Origin: Ramlibacter sp.
GTDB lineage: Bacteria; Pseudomonadota; Gammaproteobacteria; Burkholderiales; Burkholderiaceae_C
Length of the DNA: 64,000 nt
Reading direction: 5' to 3'
Assembly (NCBI GenBank): GCA_028292245.1
Contig: JAQGMS010000079.1
Span: 1-64,000 of the forward strand
Part shown: positions 25,053 to 33,617 of the stretch, in pieces
How positions within the stretch are numbered: position 1 is the stretch's first letter
Layout of the letters: every line of letters starts with the position of its first letter
Notes under the pieces: model-generated
Told to the model about the DNA's origin: nothing
Database searches by the model: none
What the model saw: only the letters and a program-made list of their open reading frames with translations
Translations under genes and position numbers: made by a program

Positions 25053-25859
25053 ATGACGTCTGCACTCACGGTCGAGAACATCGAGGTCGTCTACAACCAC
25101 AGCGTCCAGGCGCTGCGAGGGTTGTCGGTCGAGGTGCCGCAAGGCCAGATCGTGGCCTTGCTGGGGTCCAACGGGGCAGGCAAGACCACGACCTTGAAGG
25201 CAGCGTCTGGCATCCTGCCCTATGAGAAGGGCCGCGTGGCAGCTGGCCGAATCCGCTTCTTTGGCGAAGACATCGCCGGGCAAGAGGCGCACCAGCTCGC
25301 CCGCCAGGGCCTTGCGCATGTCCGTGAAGGCCGTCACGTGTTCGTCGATCTCACGGTCGAGGAGAACCTGGTTGCTGCAACCAACGCGCTCAAAGGCCGA
25401 AAGAAGGGCGACCTCGACACCGAGATCGTCTTCAAGTACTTCCCCCGCTTGCAGGAACGCCGCAAGCAAGTCGCAGGCTACCTCTCAGGGGGCGAGCAGC
25501 AGATGCTGGCCATCGGTCGGGCAATCATCGGCCAGCCGCGCCTGATTCTGCTGGATGAACCTTCGCTGGGCCTGGCCCCGCTGGTCGTTCAGGACATTTT
25601 CTCGATCATCCAGCGCATCAACCGCGAACAGGGCGTGGCGATGCTGCTGGTCGAGCAGAACGCCCACGTCGCACTGAGCGTCGCGCACTCCGGCTACATC
25701 ATGGAAAGTGGCCGCATCGTCATCGACGGACCCACTTCCAAGCTGCTGAACGATCCCGACGTGAAGCGCTTCTATTTGGGCGCCGGTGATTCCGGCGAGT
25801 CCCAGGTGAGTTTCAGGGACATCAAACACTACAAGCGTCGCAAGCGCTGGCTGTCTTGA
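25053..25859 (+). CDS. livF: Branched-chain-type ABC transporter ATPase (LivF)
   Basis: 268 residues. Walker A GSNGAGKTT is near 38, the signature LSGGEQQMLAIGRA near 149 and Walker B LILLDEPSLGLAP near 171. The C-terminal extension FRDIKHYKRRKRWLS is seen in LivF proteins of aromatic- and fatty-acid-linked operons and is longer than in amino-acid systems. It starts 11 bases after the receptor gene and ends 3 bases before the ligase gene. Confidence 0.92.
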   Translation: MTSALTVENIEVVYNHSVQALRGLSVEVPQGQIVALLGSNGAGKTTTLKAASGILPYEKGRVAAGRIRFFGEDIAGQEAHQLARQGLAHVREGRHVFVDLTVEENLVAATNALKGRKKGDLDTEIVFKYFPRLQERRKQVAGYLSGGEQQMLAIGRAIIGQPRLILLDEPSLGLAPLVVQDIFSIIQRINREQGVAMLLVEQNAHVALSVAHSGYIMESGRIVIDGPTSKLLNDPDVKRFYLGAGDSGESQVSFRDIKHYKRRKRWLS

Positions 25860-25862
25860 ACC

Positions 25863-27689
25863 ATGGCAAACGCGAAGACCGATCTGAGAGACCTCCCGCT
25901 GCCGCAGCAGTTGCGGCACTGGGCCACGATCCGACCCAACGATGTGGCGCTGCGCCAGAAGGAGTTCGGCATCTGGCAACCCGTGACGTGGGCGCAATAC
26001 GAGCAGCAGTCGCGCCGCTTCGGACTGGGGCTGCTCAATCTCGGACTTGAGCCAGGCCGCACGGTCGCGGTCTTGAGCGAGAACTGCCGCGAGTGGGTAT
26101 TCGCGCAACTCGGCACGGCGATGGTGGGTGGCATCACTGCGGGTGTCTATCCAACCTCACCCTCCGCGGAAGTCGAGTACCTGCTCGTCCTGTCTGAAGC
26201 TCCGATCATTGTCTGCGAGGATCAGGAGCAGCTCGACAAGGTCCTGGCGATCCGCGAAAGGCTGCCGCACTTGCGTGCGGTCATCGTGGTCGATTCCCGC
26301 GGCCTGCGCCGCTACGACCGCAGCGCCCTGTACGACTTTGCCGATGTCGTGGCCATGGGGGAACAGTTCGAGCGCGATCAGCCCGAAGCCGCCGCCCGTG
26401 CTTCGGTCGGACCCAGGATGGACGACGTCGGTCTGATGGTGTTCACCTCGGGCTCCACCGGCAAGCCCAAGGCAGCGATGATGAGTTGGCGCAGCCTCGG
26501 CGCCGCAGCGCACGGTTTGAACTCGCAGCTCGGTTGCAAAGACGGTGAATCGGTGGTCTCCTACCTGCCGCTTTGCCACGTCGCCGAGCAGATGTTCTCG
26601 ATCCACATTCCGATGACGTGCGGCGCCAACGTCAACTTCGCGGAGAGCCTGCGCACGGTGCAGGAGGACCTGCGTGAGATCGCGCCGCAGCTCTTCTTCG
26701 GCGTACCACGCATCTGGGAGAAATTTCATGCGTCGATTCAAACCAAGATACGCGAGGCTGCCGGTTTGCGCGCCTGGCTCTACAAGCGAGCTCTCTCATC
26801 GCTGGACGCGACTGCGCTGAAGCCAAGGCGCAGCTGGAGCGCAGCGGAACGGCTGCGCTGGGCGTTCTGGTATGTGCTGGTGCTTCGTTCCCTGCTGAAT
26901 TTCGTCGGCCTGCGGCGTTGCCTGATCGCCATCTCATCGGGCGCACCGGTGGCTCCGGAGATTCTCAAGTTCTTTCGCCTGCTCGGCGTTCCGATCCGCG
27001 AGGCCTATGGATTGACCGAGTCGTCAGGCGCGATCTGCATGCAACCCAGCGACGAGTCGCCGGTGGGCACGGTCGGTGTTCCCTATCCGGGTATCGAGGT
27101 CAAGCTCGCTGACGACGGCGAAATCCTGGTGAAAGGCGACGTCGTGTTCCGCGGCTACTTCCGCAACGACGAAGCAACCCTTGAGGCCATCGATGGCGCC
27201 GGCTGGTTGCACACAGGTGATGTCGCGCGCTGGGAGGATGGCAGGGCCGGCCGGGAGCTGCGGATCATCGATCGCAAGAAGGACATCATGATCACCGCCG
27301 GCGGCAAGAACATCACGCCGTCCGAGATCGAGAACTCACTGCGGTTCTCGCCCTTCATCAAGGAGGCAATCATCATCGCCGACCGTCGGCGCTTCGTGTC
27401 GGCCCTGCTCCAGATCGACTTCGACGCGACAAGCAAATGGGCGGAAGAGCAGGGCCTCATCTATACCAACTTCAAGAGCCTCGTCGCATTGGAGGCGGTC
27501 CAGGCGTTGGTTCAACGCGAGGTGGACGTGGTGAACGCCAAGATGCCGCAGGTGCAGCAGGTGCGCAAGTTTCACCTGCTCGTGAAAGAACTCGATCATG
27601 ACGATGGTGAAGTGACCGCAACCATGAAAGTGCGTCGCAAGAGCATCGCGGAGAAGTATGAGCAAGTGATCGAGGGCATCTATGCCTGA
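25863..27689 (+). CDS. Long-chain-type AMP-forming acyl-CoA ligase
   Basis: 608 residues, the length of the long FadD15-like class. VFTSGSTGKPKAAMMSW near 194, SYLPLCHVAEQ near 237, YGLTESSG near 378 and GDVARWEDG near 455 are present, followed by IDRKKDIMITAGGKNITPSEIE. The usual late Lys is replaced by a region ending KVRRKSIAEKYEQVI, as in long-chain ligases. Encoded directly after livF, it probably adds CoA to the imported acid and so traps it in the cell. Confidence 0.9.
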   Translation: MANAKTDLRDLPLPQQLRHWATIRPNDVALRQKEFGIWQPVTWAQYEQQSRRFGLGLLNLGLEPGRTVAVLSENCREWVFAQLGTAMVGGITAGVYPTSPSAEVEYLLVLSEAPIIVCEDQEQLDKVLAIRERLPHLRAVIVVDSRGLRRYDRSALYDFADVVAMGEQFERDQPEAAARASVGPRMDDVGLMVFTSGSTGKPKAAMMSWRSLGAAAHGLNSQLGCKDGESVVSYLPLCHVAEQMFSIHIPMTCGANVNFAESLRTVQEDLREIAPQLFFGVPRIWEKFHASIQTKIREAAGLRAWLYKRALSSLDATALKPRRSWSAAERLRWAFWYVLVLRSLLNFVGLRRCLIAISSGAPVAPEILKFFRLLGVPIREAYGLTESSGAICMQPSDESPVGTVGVPYPGIEVKLADDGEILVKGDVVFRGYFRNDEATLEAIDGAGWLHTGDVARWEDGRAGRELRIIDRKKDIMITAGGKNITPSEIENSLRFSPFIKEAIIIADRRRFVSALLQIDFDATSKWAEEQGLIYTNFKSLVALEAVQALVQREVDVVNAKMPQVQQVRKFHLLVKELDHDDGEVTATMKVRRKSIAEKYEQVIEGIYA

Positions 27690-27885
27690 GCATCTCCGCC
27701 TGGAGGAATTGCGCCCCGGCGTGACCTTGCTGCGGCTGAACCGGCCCGGGGTCCTGAACGCTCTCACCGATCAAATGGTATCTGGGTTGCATGCCGCCAT
27801 GGAACTGGAAAACCGCACCCAGATGCTTGCCCGGACGACGGGTGGCCTGGCGGCGCAGCAGTTTTCCTCGACTCGAAAGACTTGA
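27682..27885 (+). pseudogene. Enoyl-CoA hydratase remnant with an internal deletion
   Basis: The 67 codons begin like a crotonase (LRLEELRPGVTLLRLNRP, then VLNALTDQM) and jump near residue 40 to MELENRTQMLARTT, which resembles the C-terminal ENRTQ segment of the same family. The oxyanion-hole and catalytic parts, about 190 residues, are missing, and the end drifts out of frame. The gene overlaps the ligase stop by 8 bases, as a real operon member would. An intact hydratase holds the equivalent place in the inverted copy (34774-35586). Confidence 0.65.
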
Positions 27886-27910
27886 ATGCAATGAAGCAGG
27901 AACACATCTC

Positions 27911-29056
27911 ATGGTTCTGACCCACGACCAGCGGGCTTTGCAGGAAGGCGCGCGGCGCTTCGCTCGAGGGCGCCTGCTGCCCGACTACCAGAAGCGCGAG
28001 AAGCTGGGCGTCATGGACCGCGCTCTGGTGGCCGAGATGGGAAGCCTCGGCCTGCTGGGCATGGACCTGCCGGAAGAGTACGGTGGCATCGGCGCCGATG
28101 CTGTGACCACGGGACTGGTCGCGCAGGAGTTGGCCTACGGCGATTTCAACATGAGCGCTGTTGCCGTGGGCATCTCGCTGAACGCGGCGATCCTGATGCA
28201 GCACGCGCAGCCAGAGGTGGTGCGCGAGTGGGTGCCACGGATGGTGCGCGGCGAAGCCGTGGTCGCGATCTGCCTGACGGAGCCGCGCGGTGGCTCGGAT
28301 GCAAGCAACTTGCAGTTGAAGGCGCGGCGCGAGGGTGACCACTACGTCCTCAATGGCGAGAAGACCTCCATCACCTTCGCCGATCGCGCCGATGCCTATC
28401 TGGTGTTTGCCCGCACCGGCGGCCCCGAGGGAGCCAGGGGTGTGAGCGCGTTCTTCATTCCCGCAAGCGCGCCGGGCATTTCGGCCACGCACTTCGACGA
28501 CGTCGGCAGCCTCATCGTTGGCCGGGGCTCGGTGTTCTTCGACGACGTACGCGTGCCACTTGAGCATCGCCTGGGTGACGAAGGCAAGGGCTTCACCCAG
28601 GTCATGCAGGGGTTTGACTACAGCCGCGCGTTGATCGGGCTGCAGTGCTGCGGCGCCGCGCAGGCTTCGCTCGACGAAGCATGGGTCTACAGCAAGGAGC
28701 GCGAAGCGTTCGGAAGGCCCATCGGACAGTTCCAGGGCGTGAGCTTCCCTTTGGCCGAGGGCGAGTCGCACATCGCGGCAGTACGTCAACTTTGCCTGCA
28801 CGCGCTCGCGCTGCGAGATGCCGGCCTACCCCACACCGCAGAGGCCGCCATGTGCAAATGGATGGGCCCCAAGACCGCCTTCGACGTCATTCACCAGTGC
28901 CTCCTGACATTGGGCCACTACGGGTACAGCAAGGAGACGCCGCACCAGCAGCGCCTGCGCGACGTGATGGGCCTGGAGATCGGCGACGGTACAGCGGCCG
29001 TGATGAAGTTGATCATCGCGCGCGAGCGGATCGGACGCGTCGCCGTTCAATATTGA
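27911..29056 (+). CDS. Acyl-CoA dehydrogenase (cyclohexanecarboxyl- or citronellyl-CoA type)
   Basis: 381 residues. CLTEPRGGSDASNLQLKA near 121-138, NGEKTSITF near 150 and the C-terminal MGLEIGDGTAAVMKLIIARE are present. The last 150 residues are nearly the same as those of the dehydrogenase at 33618. It could desaturate a cyclic or branched acyl-CoA, as AliB or AtuD do, but I cannot choose between them from sequence. It starts 25 bases after the hydratase remnant and precedes the SDR of the same module. Confidence 0.9.
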   Translation: MVLTHDQRALQEGARRFARGRLLPDYQKREKLGVMDRALVAEMGSLGLLGMDLPEEYGGIGADAVTTGLVAQELAYGDFNMSAVAVGISLNAAILMQHAQPEVVREWVPRMVRGEAVVAICLTEPRGGSDASNLQLKARREGDHYVLNGEKTSITFADRADAYLVFARTGGPEGARGVSAFFIPASAPGISATHFDDVGSLIVGRGSVFFDDVRVPLEHRLGDEGKGFTQVMQGFDYSRALIGLQCCGAAQASLDEAWVYSKEREAFGRPIGQFQGVSFPLAEGESHIAAVRQLCLHALALRDAGLPHTAEAAMCKWMGPKTAFDVIHQCLLTLGHYGYSKETPHQQRLRDVMGLEIGDGTAAVMKLIIARERIGRVAVQY

Positions 29057-29098
29057 AACCGTCAGAAGAAATCGTCAGAGCTTTGCCTGGAGTCTCCC

Positions 29099-29983
29099 AT
29101 GTCCTATGAATCCGTGTTCCGCACCGGCTTGTTTACCGGGCAGACCCACATCGTCACAGGCGCCGGCAGTGGCATCGGCCGCTGCACGGCACACGAACTC
29201 GCCGCGCTGGGCGCCCATGTAGCACTCGTAGGCCGAACGCCGGAGAAGCTGGACGCCGTTCGAGCCGAGATCCTTGCGGATGGCGGCAGCGCAAGCAGCC
29301 ACCCCTGCGACATCCGGCAGGAGGAAGCGGTTGCCGCCACCATCGATGCGGTCTTGGCCGCACAAGGCCGGATCGACGGCCTCGTGAACAACGCCGGCGG
29401 GCAGTACCGCACGCCGATGAAGACCATATCCACCAAGGGCTTCGAGGCTGTGGTGCGCAACAACCTGACCGGTGGCTTCATTTTCATGCGCGAGGTCTAT
29501 ACCCGCTGGATGGAGGAGAACGGCGGAGCCATCGTCAACATCATTGCGGATATCTGGAACGGCTGGCCTGACTTCGCGCATTCGGCGGCGGCTCGGGGTG
29601 GCATGTTCACGCTGACCGAGACGGCCGCCTGCGAATGGGCCGCCAGCGGCGTTCGGGTCAACACGGTCGCACCGGGCGGCATTGCCTCGAGTGGGTTCGA
29701 CACCTATTCGCCGGAAGCCAAAGCCAAGATTCTTGACTTCCCGCCGACGGTGCCGCTGCAGCGCTTTGGTACCGAATCGGAGATCTCGGCTGCCATCGTC
29801 TACCTGTTGTCGCCCGCGGCAGCCTACATCACAGGCAGCTGCCTTCGCGTTGACGGCGGCGCACCGAACGCGCGCAGTACATGGAAGCTGCAGCCGGCCC
29901 AGCACAACACGCCTTTCACAGGCTTTCATCGCGCTGAACTTCCGCAACTGCTGCGCGGTGCGCAACGATCCGAGATGGCATGA
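29099..29983 (+). CDS. SDR oxidoreductase, AtuB/AtuG-like
   Basis: 294 residues. The opening SYESVFRTGLFTGQ and TGAGSGIGRCTAHELAALGA resemble the AtuB/AtuG proteins of Pseudomonas acyclic-terpene use. NNAGGQY near 98 is kept. In the active-site stretch HSAAARGGM, Ser stands for the classical Tyr and Arg for the Lys, and the paralogue at 32725 has the same change. The protein ends in a family tail TGFHRAELPQL. Its stop overlaps the next gene by ATGA. Its step is unclear: it may be a dienoyl-CoA reductase or an alcohol/hydroxyacyl-CoA dehydrogenase. Confidence 0.83.
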   Translation: MSYESVFRTGLFTGQTHIVTGAGSGIGRCTAHELAALGAHVALVGRTPEKLDAVRAEILADGGSASSHPCDIRQEEAVAATIDAVLAAQGRIDGLVNNAGGQYRTPMKTISTKGFEAVVRNNLTGGFIFMREVYTRWMEENGGAIVNIIADIWNGWPDFAHSAAARGGMFTLTETAACEWAASGVRVNTVAPGGIASSGFDTYSPEAKAKILDFPPTVPLQRFGTESEISAAIVYLLSPAAAYITGSCLRVDGGAPNARSTWKLQPAQHNTPFTGFHRAELPQLLRGAQRSEMA

Positions 29984-31017
29984 GCGGCACCGGTGACGAC
30001 GCGAATCTGCGACCACGAGTCCAGGCCTACCTCACTGCCCAGTCGGAGCGCCCGGTGCGGGTTGGCTCCCTCCGGCGCTTCGCAGTTGGCTTCTCGTGGC
30101 TCACCTACGCACTGCCGGTAGCCGGGCTGAAAGGTGACGACGACGAGGTGGAGTTGATCCTGAGGCTGGGGCCGGACTACGGCCTGTTCGCGCCCTACAG
30201 TTCCCAGCCTGAGATGCTTGCCATGCGTTCGCTGGAGGGCAGCGACGTCCCTGTGCCTCGGGCCTGGTGGGCAAGCGACGACGCGGATATTCTCGGCGCG
30301 CCGTTCCTCATTTGCGAAAAGATGGAAGGCTCTGCTGTGGTGCCCTGGGTCTCCGCGACGGAGCCCGCCCTGAAAGAGGCCTACCGCCAGAGCCTGGCCA
30401 CGCAGTTCACGGACGCGTTGGCCGCTTTGCACTCCGTGGACTGGTGTCAGAAGCCCGTGGCGGTTTTGGCCAACGGCATCGACACGGACAATGCCGCCCG
30501 CAGGAACGTCGAACACTGGGAAGCCCTGGTAGCGCGCTGGGCCATGCGGCCCTACCCGATGGTCGAGTGGGGAATTCGTTGGCTCAAAGCCAATGCGCCC
30601 GTGGCCCCACGCGTCGCCATCGTTCATGGCGACTATCGCACCGGCAATTTCCTCGAAGTCGATGGGCAGGTCACGGCCATCCTGGACTGGGAACTGGTGC
30701 ATCTTGGCGACCCGCACGAAGACCTGGGCTGGGCCAGCCTGCCGATGTACATGGGCGGCACCAAGTACATCAGCCGCCTGGCCGAGCCGGACTGGTTCTA
30801 TGAGCGCTACAGCCAACACGCCGGTTTCGAAGTCTCGATGCGGTCCCTGCACTACTACCAGGTGTTTTCGCTTCTGAAACTCACCGCCACTCACATGGCC
30901 GCTGCGCGTTGCTTCGAAGAGGGCCGCTTCAATGACATGCGCATGCCGGCCATGGGCAGCCAGATCGCGACCTGCCTGCGTCAGATGGAAAAGGCAATCG
31001 AAAGAGCCGCAGCATGA
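29980..31017 (+). CDS. APH-fold phosphotransferase (ACAD10/11 kinase-domain type)
   Basis: 345 residues of the aminoglycoside phosphotransferase/choline kinase fold. The catalytic loop VHGDYRTGNFL is near 210 and the metal motif AILDWELVHLGDPHEDLGW near 227. In mammals such a domain precedes acyl-CoA dehydrogenase in ACAD10/11 and phosphorylates 4-hydroxyacyl-CoA so that the hydroxyl can be removed. Here the gene lies two genes after an acyl-CoA dehydrogenase and is coupled to the SDR and DUF6285 genes, so a similar role is reasonable. True antibiotic modification is unlikely. Confidence 0.85.
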   Translation: MSGTGDDANLRPRVQAYLTAQSERPVRVGSLRRFAVGFSWLTYALPVAGLKGDDDEVELILRLGPDYGLFAPYSSQPEMLAMRSLEGSDVPVPRAWWASDDADILGAPFLICEKMEGSAVVPWVSATEPALKEAYRQSLATQFTDALAALHSVDWCQKPVAVLANGIDTDNAARRNVEHWEALVARWAMRPYPMVEWGIRWLKANAPVAPRVAIVHGDYRTGNFLEVDGQVTAILDWELVHLGDPHEDLGWASLPMYMGGTKYISRLAEPDWFYERYSQHAGFEVSMRSLHYYQVFSLLKLTATHMAAARCFEEGRFNDMRMPAMGSQIATCLRQMEKAIERAAA

Positions 31018-31481
31018 ACAATTCCTTCGACCGCCTGATCGACGGCATGTGCGCCACGTTGCGCGCCGAGGTGCTCACCCGGCTCGACGACGACTTCGCC
31101 CGCGGCCAGGTCTACGGTGTGATCAACCTGCTCAATACGTTCAAGGTGCGGGCAGACTGGTCCGGCGAGTTTCTACTGGAGCAGCTGGCGATCCAGCGTG
31201 CGGCGCTGATGGAAGCTTCGGAACTGCTCAAGGATCACGTGGCTCGGACCGAGCTGCCCACAATTGCACAGGTACCCGCCTTCACCCCGATCAGCAAATT
31301 GCTCGCACAGCGCGACGAAGGCAATCAGGCGATAAGCGACTTGCTGGCGCGCCTGCCTGAAGGCGCCGTGTCGCGCATCGAGCCCGTGTTGCTGCGGGCG
31401 ATGCGCGCCGAGGTGGAGATTGAACTGAAGAACTCGCCGCGGCCGCTATTCGCCCAGATGTCGAGCGGCAAGGAAAGCTAG
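31014..31481 (+). CDS. DUF6285 family protein
   Basis: 155 residues, no signal peptide, mostly helical with the opening FDRLIDGMCATLRAEVLTRLDDDFARGQ. This small family is commonly found next to APH-like kinase and acyl-CoA dehydrogenase genes, and here it overlaps the kinase gene by 4 bases. Its function is unknown; it may be a partner of the kinase. It is the last gene of operon C, and its stop faces the minus-strand receptor gene 14 bases away, with no terminator between. Confidence 0.75.
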   Translation: MNNSFDRLIDGMCATLRAEVLTRLDDDFARGQVYGVINLLNTFKVRADWSGEFLLEQLAIQRAALMEASELLKDHVARTELPTIAQVPAFTPISKLLAQRDEGNQAISDLLARLPEGAVSRIEPVLLRAMRAEVEIELKNSPRPLFAQMSSGKES

Positions 31482-31495
31482 CCGCGCGCAGACAG

Positions 31496-32695
31496 CTAGG
31501 CCCGGATCCAGCCGCTGGCGGGTTCCATCTTCCGGCTGGGAACGTCCAGTCGATACAAGCGCCCCGAAGCGATCTGGTGCCGGCTCAAGTCTGCCAACAG
31601 GCCCGTCACGCCGCCGGTGTCCCAGTCCTTCATGGACTCCAGTGCGCGCTTCATGTTCGGCAGTGTAAGCGGCTTGCCGGCTCGGATGCAGCGTTCAGCA
31701 ACCTCTGCGAAAACCATGCCGGCCAGCCAGGCGTTCACATAGAAGTGCGACACGAAGGACATGGTGGGTCGAGTCTTGGCCACGTAGTCGCGGATTGTTT
31801 TCATGGTGGAGGACTCCGTGTCGTACGCGTAGCGATACGGGACGACACCCATATAGCTTTCGTTCATCGCCGCGAGTGCGTCGAGCAGCGGCTGGTCCGA
31901 ACTCCAGATGGTTCCCATCACCTGGCTGTTCATGCCGGCTTCGCGCATCTGTCGCACGAACTCGGGGATGGGTGTCACGACGTATCCCTGGAACACCACG
32001 ATGTCCGCCTTGGCGCGCCTCAGGCGAGCCACTTCAGCGCTGACGTCCATGCCGGTGACCTTCGTCACGACTTCTGCGACGACCGGTATGCCCAGCTTCT
32101 GCGCGCGGGCCTTCGACGCGGGAATCCCGTCTCGTCCGAACTCGGACTCCGTATAGACCAGGGCGACGTTCGGCTTGGCCGATCCTTGCGAAGAACGGGC
32201 GATGTATTCCATCAGTACTTCGTGCATGGCGCCGTAGGTCGGCCCGGCAATGAAGTGATGAGGCATCGCCGCGGGATCGGCAAGGAGGCCGGCGAGCGAC
32301 GGGCTGGAAGTCATGACCGTGCCAGACGCGATGGCGTCCTGCGCGACCGCGCGGGCTGCGCCGGTGTTGTCCAGGTAGAAGAAGGAGGGCTTGTCCGACG
32401 CCATCAGCTTCTTGAAGATCGTAGCGCTCTGGTCGACCTTGAAGCTGCTGTCTTCCCACACGTACCGAAGCTTGTGACCGAGAACGCCGCCCTGGCTGTT
32501 TCGCCACGCGACGAAGTCGCCCAACCCGGCGTTGAGATAGCTGCCAGGCGTCGAGAACACACCGGTGACCGGCTGTGCGGCCGCGACCACGATGTCGGGC
32601 TTGCTTCCTGCGGGGGCGGCGCGAAGACCGGGCGCGCAGCCGAGGGCGGCCGCGCCGATTGCTTGCGTCACCTGTCGCCGCGTCAAATTAACCAT
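31496..32695 (-). CDS. ABC transporter substrate-binding protein (LivK type), paralogue
   Basis: 399 residues with an export signal (NLTRRQVTQAIGAAALG). Along its length it matches the receptor at 23839 (for example DIVVAAAQPVTGVFSTPG, EFGRDGIPASKARAQKLG, MKDWDTGGVTGLLADL). AGGAGACAGAC precedes the chosen ATG at 32695. It has no permease or ATPase genes of its own, so it may feed the LivGHMF importer of operon C with another ligand. It is the last gene of operon D. Confidence 0.9.
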   Translation of the reverse strand: MVNLTRRQVTQAIGAAALGCAPGLRAAPAGSKPDIVVAAAQPVTGVFSTPGSYLNAGLGDFVAWRNSQGGVLGHKLRYVWEDSSFKVDQSATIFKKLMASDKPSFFYLDNTGAARAVAQDAIASGTVMTSSPSLAGLLADPAAMPHHFIAGPTYGAMHEVLMEYIARSSQGSAKPNVALVYTESEFGRDGIPASKARAQKLGIPVVAEVVTKVTGMDVSAEVARLRRAKADIVVFQGYVVTPIPEFVRQMREAGMNSQVMGTIWSSDQPLLDALAAMNESYMGVVPYRYAYDTESSTMKTIRDYVAKTRPTMSFVSHFYVNAWLAGMVFAEVAERCIRAGKPLTLPNMKRALESMKDWDTGGVTGLLADLSRHQIASGRLYRLDVPSRKMEPASGWIRA

Positions 32696-32724
32696 GTCTG
32701 TCTCCTGTGGTGTGAACGGGGGTA

Positions 32725-33591
32725 TCAAACTTCGAGCACGCGCGGCTTCACCGCGCGGTGGAAGCCGTTGAATGATTCGCTGCCGGCATGACTGCGCGTG
32801 GGCCACCAGATCTCGCGCGCGTTGGGCGCACCTCCATCGACGCGAATGCAGCTGCCAGTGACATAGGCAGCGCTCGGTGACAGCAGGAAAACAACCGCGG
32901 CGGAAACCTCTGCCTCCGTGCCGAAGCGCTGCATCGGCACTTTGGTCGGCACACGCCGGATGTATTCGTCGTCCACCGCGTCGTAGGTGTCCAGCCCACT
33001 GGTCATGATCGCACCCGGTGCGACGCTGTTGACCCGCACATTGGCTTCAGCCCATTCGCAGGCCGCGCACTCTGTGAGCGTATTCATGCCGCCACGTGCC
33101 GCTGCGGAGTGCGAGAAGTTCGGCCAGCCGTTCCAGATGTCGGCGATGATGTTGACGATGGCCCCGCCGTTTGACTCCATCCACTGCGTGTAGACCTCGC
33201 GCATGAAGATGAAGCCACCCGTCAGGTTGTTTCGCACGACGGATTCGAATCCCTTGGTCGAGATGGTTTTCAGCTCGGCGCGGTACTGCCCGCCCGCGTT
33301 GTTGACAAGCCCGTCGATGCGGCCATTGCGCCTCAGCACGGCAGCCACGTTGTCACGCACCTGAGCCTCCTCCCGGATGTCACACTCCAGAACAGTGGCG
33401 CGGCCTCCATCCTCCAGAATTTCGGACTGGACTCGCTCGAGCTTGCCCCTTGATCGGCCCATGATGACCACGTCGGCACTCAGCGCGGCCAGTTCGTGCG
33501 CGACACAGCGGCCGATGCCACTGCCGCCCCCCGTCACGATGTAGGTCTTGCCGGAGAAGAGACCCGGCTTGAAATTCGATTCATACGGCAT
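32725..33591 (-). CDS. SDR oxidoreductase, AtuB/AtuG-like, paralogue
   Basis: 288 residues, closely similar to the SDR at 29099: PYESNFKPGLFSGK at the start, the shared block NNLTGGFIFMREVYT, and the tail NGFHRAVKPR. The active-site stretch is again HSAAARGGM, with Ser and Arg in place of Tyr and Lys. It starts 26 bases after the dehydrogenase gene and precedes the receptor gene of operon D. Confidence 0.83.
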   Translation of the reverse strand: MPYESNFKPGLFSGKTYIVTGGGSGIGRCVAHELAALSADVVIMGRSRGKLERVQSEILEDGGRATVLECDIREEAQVRDNVAAVLRRNGRIDGLVNNAGGQYRAELKTISTKGFESVVRNNLTGGFIFMREVYTQWMESNGGAIVNIIADIWNGWPNFSHSAAARGGMNTLTECAACEWAEANVRVNSVAPGAIMTSGLDTYDAVDDEYIRRVPTKVPMQRFGTEAEVSAAVVFLLSPSAAYVTGSCIRVDGGAPNAREIWWPTRSHAGSESFNGFHRAVKPRVLEV

Positions 33592-33617
33592 TGCGACTTT
33601 CCCTCTGTTTGCTTCAA

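Noticed and set aside
29980..31017. Aminoglycoside resistance gene
   Set aside because: The APH fold is present, but the context and ACAD10/11-like form point to acyl-CoA metabolism.
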